From assembly GCF_963678635.1 (NCBI RefSeq), contig NC_087064.1, positions 52,160,684 to 52,224,683 on the forward strand: a DNA stretch of 64,000 nt, in the 5' to 3' direction. The notes under the pieces were generated by a model. The model was not told where the DNA came from. It saw only the letters and a list, made by a program, of their open reading frames with translations, and did not search any database. The position numbers were made by a program, and so were the translations under genes. Position 1 is the stretch's first letter; each line of letters starts with the position of its first letter. The stretch comes from Symsagittifera roscoffensis (taxonomy: Eukaryota > Xenacoelomorpha > Acoela > Convolutidae). Shown here one piece after another: positions 11,681-23,400 of this stretch.

Positions 11681-12281
11681 GAACAGACCTTAACTAACCT
11701 AGAATTCGACAAAAATTAGATTAGAATTACACAAATACAACATTTTAAAAATGTTGTATGACAAAATCTTAGTAGATATGTTTCTACGCCTCAATAGATC
11801 AGATCCAATATTCCGAACAATACGAGAACTACCTGTTATTAGAAGAAGACGTGGACAAGAGACGACATACGATTAGGAAGAAATCCACCAAATGATTTCC
11901 TTATAGTACGACAAAAACAAGCTCAAACTTTTGTATCTAGGATACTACCAGCAGTAAATTTGAATTTTCATTTGCTGACATAATACTAGGAGAATTATCT
12001 TCAATAACCTTCCATGGCGCTAAACATATTAATTGTACAATAACGACTGATAAAAACAACATTTGTCGTTTTCCTTAAATCAGCTCTAAATTCAATAACA
12101 TCTTGAAAAAATATTTATTGAATATAAAAATACAAAAATTAGTTAGTATAAATCATTAATTGTTAGTATATATAAATCATCCATTCATCCCAGCTTCATC
12201 ACCTAAAACATAACAGCAAAATTCAAAAACTAACAATCATCAAAACTAAAACTTAACCTTACCTGTCTAATTTTAAACTAT

Positions 12282-12424
12282 CAAGGCTTATCCTTGCTTT
12301 CACTTAAATTATTTTCATTTAAATAACAAATCATCAAGGCTTTCCTTGGATCTTTAAATTAAACTCTAACTAAATTTTTAACTTTCTAAATATCTAAATC
12401 TCTGATCATCAAGGCCTCTCCTTG
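12282..12424 (+). promoter_or_regulatory. Three leader hairpins of form CAAGG-loop-CCTTG
   Basis: ATCAAGGCTTATCCTTG (12282-12296), ATCAAGGCTTTCCTTGGAT (12335-12348) and ATCAAGGCCTCTCCTTGGAT (12410-12424) each form a short stem. The loops differ while the stems are kept. The repetition within an untranslated leader suggests an RNA element, for example for dimerisation or packaging; this is inference. Confidence 0.4.
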
Positions 12425-13130
12425 GATCGAATAGAACAATTTTGTTCTCCTCCTCCCAATTTAATTAGTGTCTAACGACCTCAAACGTCGATTCACTACC
12501 CAACCCTTACCAACGACCCAGAATTAACCGAAATTTTTCAAAAAAACTAACGAATATAATTGAGATAAACAGTGAAGAACTTCGGTTACTCATTCTTCAC
12601 TTAATCCTCCTCCTCTTAGATCACCCAGGATAAAAACATTTAAACCTATTAAATCATGAAATAGTATCTAACTAATTAATCGCGCTCTAATTATACCTGA
12701 ACCTTGTGGATTGATTTACTATTCTCCAACCCTTGATCACAAATCACAGCCCCTACGTCAGATTAGGTAGATCTATCTTAACTTAGATTTATTCACGAGA
12801 AAGTACAAATCATTCTCAGGAATCAATATACGCTTTTCTCTCCAACCAAAATAAACGATCCAATTTAAGCTAACCACAAAAAATCGTAAGAACTAACAGT
12901 TTAGGACATTAAAAATACTAATCCAGATTTTCCATCCATTATACTAAACCTTATGTCAAGAGATAATTTAGGAAACAAATAAACAATCATAATACACAAT
13001 TGTTTAATTAACGACGACAAATACGACCTCGTAATCACACCACACAGACAATCAGTAGGATATAAAAGAACAAAAAGATAAAAACTAAGAAAGAAAATAA
13101 TTAACAAGCAAAAACAAATCATTAGAAAAA

Positions 13131-13600
13131 GATTTCAAAACGAAGAAACGCAGTCTCAGAATCAGAAACAACCGCAATACAAGAACTTCATAATTTAAAA
13201 GACTCAATAAACAAAAACCACCAAATTAACGACCAACTATTTTTCACAGATTCAGAAACCACGTCACCAGCATCAGTGAAAGGTGAACTTTAAATAACAA
13301 ATTGATACACAATCAAACCAATACGTTTGTACAATTGGAATCAACCAATAAGACACATAGAAAAAGATTTTGAAAACGAAGAAATGCAGTCTCAGAATCA
13401 GAAACAACCGCAATACAGGAACTTCACAATTTAAAAGACTCAATTAACATAAACCACCAAATTAACGACCAACTATTTTTCACAGATTCAGAAATCACGT
13501 CACCAGCATCAGTAAAAGGTAAACTTTAAATAAAAAATTGAAACACAAACAAACCAATACGTTTGTACAATTGGAATCAACCAATAAGACACATTGAAAA
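13131..13600 (+). repeat. Two tandem ~235-bp repeats before gag
   Basis: The block beginning GATTTCAAAACGAAG at 13131 recurs from 13366, and both copies end near AATCAACCAATAAGACACAT. Each contains an open stretch of about 50 codons with AVSESETTAIQEL. The second copy stops about 30 bases before the ATG of the first gag ORF, so the repeat may be a duplicated N-terminal coding piece. Confidence 0.7.
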
Positions 13601-13629
13601 TTTAACATTAACAGTAGTACAACACAAAA

Positions 13630-14337
13630 ATGATTCGAAATGAAGATAACCCAGAAAATTCAGTACTTCCACTTTTAATATCTCCATTAACTGAACCTCG
13701 AGGACAGGTACAATTTTGTCAAAACTTAATTGCAAACTTATCCGAAGAAGGAGAAAGTCCGTATACAAAACAATTTTCCGATGTAAAAATCAAAAGACAA
13801 CTTTTTGATCATTATCTCAAAGGTATATGTAGTCTCAAATCACAATATGGAATCTACACAATAGAAATCAGATCACCAAATGCATTTCATTACAGATATC
13901 TCATTCAAGCTGATGATGTAGATATTGAATTTTCAAAAGTTTTTACACAATACATCGAAAGCATACAAAACCAAAACTCAATACGAGCAAACTCAATATT
14001 CACAAATGATGTATTCTCACTTATCTATAGCTATTTATCTTTTTTAGAAATGAATGAACCTCAAGGCGATTCACCAACTCAAACATCTCGACTTACAATG
14101 GTACGACAGGAAATACACAAGTTTTCAAATTTTTTAAATGCAACCCGAGAAGATCTATCAAGAAATGAAAAAACACAACATGTTTGGGACCCTGAATTGT
14201 CTCATGAATCAGTTATTAATATACCAACAGATATATCAAATCAGGCAATTAGCACTATCTCTATTAGTAAAGATTATGTTAGAATATACCCACTTACCGT
14301 TGACGCAACACCTTTAAACTATAATTTATATAATTGA
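13630..14337 (+). CDS. Gag-like ORF 1 (235 aa)
   Basis: An intact ATG-to-stop frame starting MIRNEDNPENS lies at the position of gag, after the leader and before a basic, low-complexity second part. It has no membrane segment and no cysteine motif. Its middle (about residues 60-180) is predicted mostly helical, as in matrix/capsid regions. It could be the N-terminal half of Gag separated by a lesion from the next frame, or a separate ORF. Assignment rests on position, not on a recognised domain. Confidence 0.5.
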   Translation: MIRNEDNPENSVLPLLISPLTEPRGQVQFCQNLIANLSEEGESPYTKQFSDVKIKRQLFDHYLKGICSLKSQYGIYTIEIRSPNAFHYRYLIQADDVDIEFSKVFTQYIESIQNQNSIRANSIFTNDVFSLIYSYLSFLEMNEPQGDSPTQTSRLTMVRQEIHKFSNFLNATREDLSRNEKTQHVWDPELSHESVINIPTDISNQAISTISISKDYVRIYPLTVDATPLNYNLYN

Positions 14338-14379
14338 AAGAACAGCAAATAAATGTTTAAATTCTACATTTATAAATAA

Positions 14380-16695
14380 TGAAAACTTAAAGGGAACAAG
14401 AAAAATCTTTTTGTAAGCGAAGAAAATTTGAAACAATAACAACAACAGAAGCACAACGAAGCACTTCACCTATTCAACCCAATTTTACAATTCCAAAATT
14501 AAAAAATCCAACGCTACAACAAACAATCATACAATCCACTGTAAAACCATCTGTTGCACAAAAAATATTCGCAATGGATTATCCAACGTTTCGACCAGTA
14601 ACAAAACCATCATACAAACAACAAACATTACATAGAAAAATTTTTGCTGAACGTAATTACAACTATGTAAATGGACCAAAAATAAAAAAGCCTAAGAGAA
14701 ATACTCAAATTGTTTTTTCACATATACCGCAAACAACTTCAAATTCAGTAAATTTTCATGATGAACCACGATCCTCACAAGAAAGTGGAAATACCCATTT
14801 CTTCGACAAAATAAAAATAAAACAAATAAATACCATACCAGAAATCAACCTCATTTTTATGCACAAAATTTTTTTCCATCAGATGATGAAGAATACTATA
14901 ACCAAAATCATCAGCGATTTTACCCAAGTCAAAGACCTCGTTCTTACAGTATTGACCAACCAGATACCCTCGAATCATACACACGAAACGAACAAATACG
15001 ACAGCCTAGAAATAATCCAATATTTCACAACAATAATTTTCAACAACAAAACCCAGTTACCTACAATCATACCAACCAACAGAAATGCATAATGAATTTC
15101 ACTGCCATATTTTTTACAACAACACGAAATAGCAAAAAACCAATTTAAAAATTTTTCACAAATGCCACGTGCCGCAGAATCACTACACGTTTTCAGTTGT
15201 ACCTATAGAAACAAATCAGATTGAAAAAATTTCACACATGAACTCTCAAAAACGTTTGACTCAGAAAGAAACAAACAACATCAAAGAGTTTTATGCAATG
15301 AAATTCGTAGACTACCAAATGAAGCAATAAAACAAATGGCAGTAAGATTAGAAACACTACTCACTCAATACTCTTGAGTATAAAAATACAAAGATGACAG
15401 AAATCCTAATGATGACTCTAACATCTCAATTGCAAAAAATAGCAAAAAAAGAGAGCATCACGTCCTTCCTCAATCCGAGAATCAGATTTGTATTATAGAA
15501 AACTAGTAGATAAACTAGAGCAAGCAGAAATCACTATGAAATTGTAAGAAACGGAAAACCTAAAGTTTCAATATGTGAACAACATCCAAACTACTACTTC
15601 ACAGATAAAAAATATCAACGACTCTGATACAGATTTATCCGAAAAATCACTGAAATTCTGAACATCTACGAGAAAAACCAAAATTTTAAAGGCAAACCAT
15701 CATTCAAAAAAAGTTGTAATTATTGTCGACGATACGGCAACAGCATTGCTGAAAAGACAAAAACAACAAGATAACGAAAAATGAACCACAAAAATATAGA
15801 GAACCTAGCAAATCGTTTCATCAAAACATGAAGCAGGTTAATGTTTACCCAACAAAAACATTCAAAGTAATAATACTTCAGGAAAACTCCAAATAACTCC
15901 AATTTTTCTAGACAACAATCACCCTATAATACGAATTTTAGAGGACGATCACAATACCAAAGAAACTCACAAAATTTCTCAGAAAACAGATAAAGTCGAT
16001 CACATAGTCGAGATAGTCAATACCGAAATAATTATTCAAGATCAAATTCAAACCAACCTGAATTTTCGCTTGATGCCAGTTCCCATTCAAATTCTAGAAA
16101 TAAAAATTACTCAAATAATCGATCCAGAAACCCCTCATACAATCGATATAGAAATTATTTCTACAATAGGAATAGAAACTATTCAAACAATCGACACCCT
16201 AGATATCAAAATAATCGATCACGCGATTATTCTAACAACAGATCGAAATATAACAGTTATCAAAATAGATCACGCGATAACTCACAGAATAGAAATTCAA
16301 GTTATAACAATAGACAAAGAAACTACTCTCAGTCACCATATAGGAATAACACACGTTATCAAAATTCGCAACAAAATTATAGGGGTAGTACACCTAATCA
16401 TCAAAGACAAATAAGTCAAGTACAATCAACTGAAGAAATTCAACCAGATATCCCTGGTATTGACAAAAACGAAAGCACAGAATTGCAATTAAATCGCATC
16501 AATTGCGAATTCACAGATAGCGAAAGTGACACAGAAAACGCAATTTCAATTAATATGATAAATGTTGAAAGTGACTATGAACCTAATATATACGAACAAC
16601 CGATATATTCTGACATCTATCAAAACCATGATCAATTTCTTTTAAATTATTATACAAGACCAATATCAAATAACACAACAAAGGGGGAAAAATAG
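14380..16695 (+). pseudogene. Gag-like ORF 2: capsid/nucleocapsid part, broken
   Basis: The coding signal moves between frames. First is a basic segment from 14574 (MDYPTFRPV), whose frame switches near 14800. Next is a capsid-like piece near 15240-15375 containing LPNEAIKQMAVRLETLL. A degenerate zinc knuckle follows at 15714-15755, reading CNYCRRYG with Asn where His and Lys where the last Cys are expected. Last is a long Arg/Ser/Asn/Tyr-rich tail, open from 15994 to the TAG at 16695. Such a tail would bind RNA. Stops and frameshifts make the gene non-functional. Homology to Gag is inferred from the knuckle and the position before protease. Confidence 0.6.
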
Positions 16696-16834
16696 TAGAA
16701 GAAATAACAGAAGAAATCCCACAGAATGCTCAAGCACAAATAACATTTATCAAAACATACCTAAAGAACAACAATTACAAAAAGAAAAAATATGGACAAT
16801 CCCACTTCTTTGAGAAAGTCCAAAATCCAAACAA

Positions 16835-18352
16835 TTGCAAACACCAGATCTTGAAATAGATTTTTTAATAGATTCCGGAGCAGAATCAAATCTTATCAAC
16901 ATTCCCACTTGGAATGAAATAAAAATTCTACACCCAAAATTCATACACTTCAAAACAATAAGCAGACTAGCAACCGCACAAGGATCAACCTTAACAAATT
17001 ATGGAAAAATCCAACTTTTACTTCTTCCCACTCGAACAATGGAACAAAACAAAGTCATGAGCAAACCATTTAAACAAACCTTCCACATCACTGATATAAA
17101 ACATAATATCATTGGAATTACGTTTGTTACTAAATGTATACCAGCGATAAACATCCTAAATAGTAAAATTCATATAAAAGATAAATACACAAGAATGAAA
17201 AACACAGCTTTGACATTTTTTCAAAGAATAAACAAAAATCAACCATTATTTTCTAAATTTTACCCCATATACAATCAGGAACGGAAACACCTGAAACCAC
17301 TATCAGGAATTGTGTATAATTTCTCAATCAAACAAGTTCACCAATATGATAAAGAACAAAATAAAAAACATTTCTTTATGTCTGACCTTGATTTCAAACC
17401 AATTCATAAATTTTTCCGAGTAACAATTTCATCTATCAAATACATGAAAAACTCAAACTCCAATATGATTTCTTTACACATCTATAACATATCTCCATGC
17501 AAAATAACCCTACCTCTAGGACTCTTAGGTTATTGTGAAACTAACGCAACAATTTCTCCCACAAAAGAAATAGCGTATAGAGTAAATAATATTTCACAAG
17601 TATTAGATATATGTCAATCAACAATTCTTGACAAAGAATTGTCAATTAATTCTATTTTAAGCAATGAAAAACGAAATACAGATTATTTCACAAAAACACC
17701 CTATTTTAAACCAACTTTTCAAATATCAAAATACACGGAAGAACAACAAAAATTCCTAACAATGTTTAATTTTCATCATTCTCAGATAACACAAGAAGAA
17801 TTGGAACAATTAGCTGACCTATTTTTAAAATACGCAAAAGTTTACAAAACATCTAAATTTGATGTTAGAAAAGTACATTCACCATTACATTTACCCCTTA
17901 AACCCGATGCAGTTTTCAAAAAACAACGAGCAAGTAAAACTCCAATTCACTTGCAAGACAAAGTCAACCGATTACTTGAAATACTAGAACAGTATGAAAC
18001 CATTTCTCCAGTAAATAAAGAAGAACAGCTAAAAGGTAACACATTCATAAACCCCGTTATCATCTTAGATGCAAGATACCTCAATTCACCAATTGATGAA
18101 ACTAAATGTAATTGGCCTATCGAACCAATTCAAGTAATTATCACAAAAATAAGTGGAAAATACTTCACAACAGCAGATATGAATAGTGCATATATTCAAA
18201 TACCGCTGGATGAACAATCAAAACGATTAACACAATTCGTTATTGGAAGTCAACAATACGAATTCAACAGATTATTCAATGGAAATTCCATAGGACCAGC
18301 TGCATTTTCGGCATTTATGAGCAAAATTTTTAGACCACTAATACTCAATTAA
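16835..18352 (+). CDS. pol: Pol fragment: aspartic protease and N-terminal reverse transcriptase
   Basis: This 505-codon frame opens with a retroviral-type protease motif, FLIDSGAES (catalytic Asp codon at 16871). A spacer of about 250 residues follows. The RT fingers/palm come next (around 17880-18350): HLPLKP, motif A FTTADMNSAYIQIPLD, and a GIPIGPAAFS-like motif B with altered residues. A TAA at 18350 stops the frame just before motif C. Part of the segment between INPVIIL and DARYLNSP is missing compared with the duplicate at 21480-21530. The frame differs from that of gag, as in frameshift-expressed elements. The type is Ty3/gypsy-like. There is no ATG at the start, so 16835 only marks the open frame. 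Confidence 0.75.
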   Translation: MQTPDLEIDFLIDSGAESNLINIPTWNEIKILHPKFIHFKTISRLATAQGSTLTNYGKIQLLLLPTRTMEQNKVMSKPFKQTFHITDIKHNIIGITFVTKCIPAINILNSKIHIKDKYTRMKNTALTFFQRINKNQPLFSKFYPIYNQERKHLKPLSGIVYNFSIKQVHQYDKEQNKKHFFMSDLDFKPIHKFFRVTISSIKYMKNSNSNMISLHIYNISPCKITLPLGLLGYCETNATISPTKEIAYRVNNISQVLDICQSTILDKELSINSILSNEKRNTDYFTKTPYFKPTFQISKYTEEQQKFLTMFNFHHSQITQEELEQLADLFLKYAKVYKTSKFDVRKVHSPLHLPLKPDAVFKKQRASKTPIHLQDKVNRLLEILEQYETISPVNKEEQLKGNTFINPVIILDARYLNSPIDETKCNWPIEPIQVIITKISGKYFTTADMNSAYIQIPLDEQSKRLTQFVIGSQQYEFNRLFNGNSIGPAAFSAFMSKIFRPLILN

Positions 18353-18690
18353 AATGCAGTCTTATATTTAGACGATGTTTTCATGCAATCACATACAATA
18401 GACGAAATGTTTATTGTCTTAGAAAAATACCATCAAATAAAACTACCAGAAAACATGAAAGCAGCTCCAGATAAATTACACTTTTTTCTAACACGAGCAA
18501 AGTTCCTTGGACGTATTATAGAAAGAAACACTATAACTCCACTAAAATCTCGCATAGATGCAATCCAAAAACTCCAACCACTTTCAAATAAGAAGAAATT
18601 ACAATAAATTCTTGGAATGTTAAACTTCTTAAGTGAATACGTATACAAAATGCAGTTATACTTAAAACCATTCTACATCGCCCTAGGATA
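18353..18690 (+). pseudogene. RT C-terminal part, copy I
   Basis: It continues the RT in the same frame after the TAA. Motif C is YLDD (18365-18376), followed by the thumb region containing LPENMKAAPDK and FLGRIIERNT. A stop at 18605 and later lesions break it. The duplicate lies at 21803-22140. Confidence 0.7.
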
Positions 18691-19960
18691 GCAGAAAAAT
18701 TTTTAATGGACAACAGAACACCAGAAACAATTTAAGGAGAAAAAACTCTTCTCACAGAACAATCATCAAACACTATTCCAGACCCACGTGCAACGTGTCA
18801 AACTTTCGCATCGATGCAGCATTATTACAATCTCACAATGGAACAAATAAAATGAACCTCATTTCCGCAAACTCCAGGCTATTCACACAAGCTGAACTTA
18901 GACTCTCTACCCTTATGAGAGAATGCACAGCCATATTATATACACTCACAGAATAAGAAATTTTAATACTTGGATCTAAACATCCAACAGTTTTTTTACA
19001 GACCAAAAAACAATAATTTTTCTTTTTACACAAAAATCAAACCCAAACCATAGAATTTACAGATTTTAACTAATTGTAATGAAATTCCCAAACTTACATA
19101 TAGTTTGGACAGCAGCAAAAAACCTCGCACTACCCAATAACCTCAGTAGAAATACATCACCTGAATTATTAACACGAAAAACAACAATTCAAATACAACA
19201 AAGTATAAAACTTTTCCTTGCAAAAGATGAAACATCACCAAGATTACAATGCAAATATGCAGTAAAAACTGAGTAAATAATCTAAAACTTTTTCTACTAT
19301 ATCTAGACTGTCAAAACAATCAATACGAAATAGAATTACTAGGAAAATCTACATTCAAACCGATGCCATACTCTTCATGGATAAAAAACAACAACACACA
19401 GCAAAAACCAGCCAAACAAAAATTATATAAAAAAGATCTATTCCCTTTGATAGAAAAAAAGACTCCATTGACAAAATAAATTTATCAGGCCCAGCAAATA
19501 ATTATTCAAAATATACAATCAACCATGTTTTTAACCTTCATGACCCACTAGATACAATACCTCTATCAAAAGTAGAAATTGAAAACATTTTTCTCCCAAT
19601 ATCAGAGAAAATAACACTTGCATTGTTACAAAAACATCAAAACCTTGACCCAGTCATTAGACAATTAAAATCTTGGCACAAATATAAAACGAAGCCACTT
19701 TAAACCGATACCACCATACTAGGAAACAAAACCCTACTTAGATATTTCGGAAAATTTAACAACACCCCTATCAACGAAAACACAGATATCCTAGAATACC
19801 AAACACATGATATCAAAATCGGAACTTATGTTTTAATTTCAAAATTTACAACACAAAAAGGAATTTCTAAATAACTACAACCACTCCGAAAAGGACCGTA
19901 TCAAATATTTGATAAACCCACTGATGTAACATAAAAAACGTACAGATTTAAACAAAAAAG
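18691..19960 (+). pseudogene. RNase H and integrase remnants, copy I
   Basis: RNase H (about 18690-19060) has lost the stretch carrying its first catalytic Asp (near 18785-18815), which the duplicate at 22250-22290 keeps as CDASNFGIGAALL. The connection (19079-19276) contains VWTAAKNLALPNNLSRN. From 19500 an integrase N-terminal linker passes directly at about 19803 into the C-terminal GPY-type domain (KGPYQIF near 19890). The integrase zinc-binding and DDE core are absent. Confidence 0.65.
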
Positions 19961-21182
19961 AAATCTTTAAACATCGAAGCAATCTTTTACCTTTTTACCC
20001 GAAAGAGTACGCCCTTCGAGAACTTACTCAATTATGCTCTTTTTTGTTTAGGACTTAAAATTGTTCAAAATAGCTCAGAACACAATCAAAATCAAAGCAC
20101 TGATATGCACCCCATCCAGAAACAATTAGATAAAAAGGACAAAGAATTTCCCAAACAAAAATCAAAAAACGTAGACAACAAAAAGATACCTCAAACAGAA
20201 AGAAAAAATTGAAAATTAGAAGAAAAAAAATTATACAACAAGACCAAAAAGAAACATCTCCACATAGACAATCATCGTGTTTTTGTAATCAGCCACGAAA
20301 AGTTTCCAAAACATTCATCCCGCAATCTAAAATATTAAAGAAACTTGAAGTTCAAAAACCACCTTAAATTCATTAAAATTTTTACCTCTTGAAGATATTT
20401 TCATGAACCGAACATTTTCTCAAAATTCATGCTGAAAAGCACTTGAACAAACTACTTCAAATTTAGCCAATCAGAAGCCTTTCCGAATCATCTCCTCATT
20501 TTAACATGACTTTTTTAGCCGACAAACAATCACCCTCATGCCGATCTCTAACTAAAATTAAAAGAACTCCAGGTCAAAAATAAGCAAACCGCTAAACATT
20601 GACTCCTGAAATAAACAAAGTTTCAGTATTACAACCCTCCCCCTATCAAGCAGTACAAAGATCAACAATATTGTCCCAGCTTATTAGACCTCAAAAACTC
20701 ATCGGGCAAAAATATTAAATAAGCCTAAAGAATAAAACGGACATGATCAATTAGCCTAAAGTACGAATATCCCTTCGATACCCCCAATCATCCCATAAAA
20801 AAAATTGCCAAAATCCAACCCACTTGTCAAAAAACCGATAAATAATCCGACCACATTTGAATTTAGCCTAAAAAAAAACAAAAAAAAATTCGACAAAGAA
20901 ATCATTTCTTCAAATGCTTCTTTCTCAAACAGTTAACAAATTTCATAATATACTTTCAAACCTTTTTTCAATTCTTTCCAATTTTTTCAAATCTTGTATA
21001 ATTTTTATATCTGATATTTTAGAAATATTGATCCTTAACCTGATAATTCTTTTGCAATTTTTTCATCCGTTTTCATTCCCTAGCCCAAACCTACATTATT
21101 TTTCCAAAATCATTGACCACCTCCTCAGGTACGATATTTCAAATAACTATCTAAATTTTCCAACTTCTAATCACTCATAACA

Positions 21183-22140
21183 ATGTTTAATTTTCAACAT
21201 TCTCAGATAACACAAGAATATTTCGAACAATTAGCTGAATTATTTTTAAAATACCCAAAAGTTTACACCACATCTAAATTTGATGTTGGAAAAGTAAATT
21301 CACCATTATATTTACCCCTGAAACCCGAAGCAGTTTTCAAAAAACAACGAGCAATTAAAACCCCAATTCATTTGCAAGACAAAGTCAACCGATTACTTGA
21401 AATACTAGAACAGTATGAAATCATTTCTCCAGTAAATAAAGAACAACAGCCAAAAGATAACACATTCATAAACCCCCTTATCATCTTAACAAAGGGAGGA
21501 TCATGAAAAAAAGTTCTAGATGCAAGATGACTCAATTCACCAATTGTTGAAACTAAATATAATTGGCCTATCGAACAGATTCAAGTAATTCTCACAAAAA
21601 TAAATGGTAAATAGTTCACAACAGCAGATATGATCAAATGAGCATATAATCAAATACGGCTAGATGAACAATCAAGACGATTAACACAATTCGTTATTGG
21701 AAGTCATCAATTCGAATTCAACAGATTATTCTATGGAATTTCCATAGGACCAGCTGCATTTTCAGCATTTATGAGTAAAATTTTCAGACCACTAATACTC
21801 AATAAAAATGCAATCACATATTTAGACGATGTTTTCATGCAATCACATACAAAAAACGAAGTGTTTATTGTCTTGGAAAAATACCATCAAATGTTACTAC
21901 CAGAAAACATGAAAGCAGCTCCAGATAAATCAAACTTTTTTCTATTACGAGCATAATTCCTTGGACATATTATAGAAAGAAACACTATAACTCCACCAAA
22001 ATCTCGCATAGATGCAATCCAAAAACTCCAACCACTTTCAAATAAGAAGAAAGTACAAGAAATTCTTGGAACGTTAAACTTCTTAAGTAAATACGTATAC
22101 AAAATGCAGTTATACTTAAGACCATTCTACATCGCCCTAG
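21183..22140 (+). pseudogene. Reverse transcriptase, copy II
   Basis: The first open part (21183-21506) contains HSQITQEYFEQLAELF and ends INPLIILTKGGS, residues that unit I lacks. Stops interrupt motif A (near 21612 and 21640). The frame from 21771 carries IFRPLILNKN and motif C YLDD (21819-21830), and ends at a stop near 21956. Downstream thumb sequence (FLGHIIERNT, LNFLSKYVYKM) continues after it. Lesions differ from unit I, so the two copies decayed independently. Confidence 0.7.
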
Positions 22141-22515
22141 GACAGCAGAATATTTTTTAATGGACAACAGAACACCAGAAACAGTTTAGGGAGATAAAGA
22201 CTCTTCTCACAGAGCAATCAACAAACACTATTCCATACCCCGATCAACCGTTTTATGCCATGTGCGACGCCTCAAACTTTGGCATCGGTGCAGCATTATT
22301 ACAATCTCACAATGGAACAAATAAAATGAACCTCATTTCCGCAAACTCTAGGCTATTCACACAAGCTGAACTTAGACTCTCTACCCTTATGAGAGAATGC
22401 ACAGCCATAATATATACACTTACAGAATAAGAAATTTTAATACTTGGATCTAAACATCCAACATTTTTATTTACAGACCAAAAATCAATAATTTTTTTTT
22501 TACACAAAAATCAAA
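22141..22515 (+). pseudogene. RNase H domain, copy II
   Basis: The frame carries FYAMCDASNFGIGAALLQ with the first catalytic Asp. RECTAIIYTL (the Glu-containing helix) and FTDQKSI follow. In-frame stops occur after EHQKQ and within TLTE.EILIL. This identifies the RNase H type I fold of LTR elements, and it is better kept than in unit I. Confidence 0.7.
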
Positions 22516-22542
22516 CCCAAACCAAAATTTTAACTAATTGTA

Positions 22543-23400
22543 ATGAAATTCCCAAACTTACATATAGTTTGGACAGCAGGAAAAAACCTCGCACTACCCA
22601 ATAACCTCAGTAGAAATACATCACCTGAATTATTAACACGAAAAACAACAATCCAAATACAACAAAGTATAAAACTTTTCCTTGCAAAAGATGAAACATC
22701 ACCAAGATTACAATGCAAATATGCAGTAAAAACTGAGTAAATAATCTAAAACTTTTTCTACTATATCTAGACTGTCAAAACAATCAATACGAAATAGAAT
22801 TACTAGGAAAATCTACATTCAAACCGATGCCATACTCTTCATGGATAAAAAACAACAACACACAGCAAAAACCAGCCAAACAAAAATTATATAAAAAAGA
22901 TCTATTCCCTTTGATAGAAAAAAAGACTCCATTGACAAAATAAATTTATCAGGCCCAGCAAATAATTATTCAAAATATACAATCAACCATGTTTTTAACC
23001 TTCATGACCCACTAGATACAATACCTCTATCAAAAGTAGAAATTGAAAACATTTTTCTCCCAATATCAGAGAAAATAACTTTTGCATTGTTACAAAAACA
23101 TCAAAACCTTGACCCAGTCATTAGACAATTAAAATCTTGGCACAAATATAAAACGAAGCCACTTTAAGCCGATACCACCATACTAGGAAACAAAACCCTA
23201 CTTAGATATTTCAGAAAATTTAACAACACCTCTATCAACGAAAACACAGATATCCTAGATTACCAAACACATGATGTCAAAATCGGAACTTATGTTTCAA
23301 TTTCAAAACTTAAAACACAAAAAGGAATTTCTAAAAAACTACAACCACTCCGAAAAGGACCGTATCAAATTTTTGATAAACCCACTGATGTAACATAAAA
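22543..23400 (+). pseudogene. Connection and core-less integrase remnant, copy II
   Basis: It repeats 19079-19940. The connection piece (22543-22740) is open. The linker LDPVIRQLKSW is followed by a short piece ending NTDILDYQ, then at about 23267 by the C-terminal segment with RKGPYQIF (GPY motif, 23357-23365). The same core deletion is present in unit I, so it came before the duplication. Confidence 0.65.

Larger units (their letters stand above)
11681..13629 (+). other. Long leader between the primer-binding site and gag
   Basis: About 1.95 kb with no convincing ORF. It contains three small hairpins and a two-copy tandem repeat, annotated separately. Such a long leader could hold packaging or internal-initiation signals, which is inference. 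Confidence 0.4.
17761..21181 (+). repeat. Tandem direct duplication within pol, unit I
   Basis: The sequence from ATGTTTAATTTTCATCATTCTC runs to the junction at about 21181, where the same words restart. Unit II follows immediately (21182 to about 24660). The offset is 3.42-3.46 kb along its length, varying by small indels. Confidence 0.85.

Noticed and set aside
14775-14984. Minus-strand ORF within gag
   Set aside because: Antisense to the basic gag segment; no independent support.
16070-16414. Ile/Thr-rich ORF overlapping the gag tail
   Set aside because: It is a shifted frame of the Arg/Ser/Asn-rich gag tail, which is open over a longer span.
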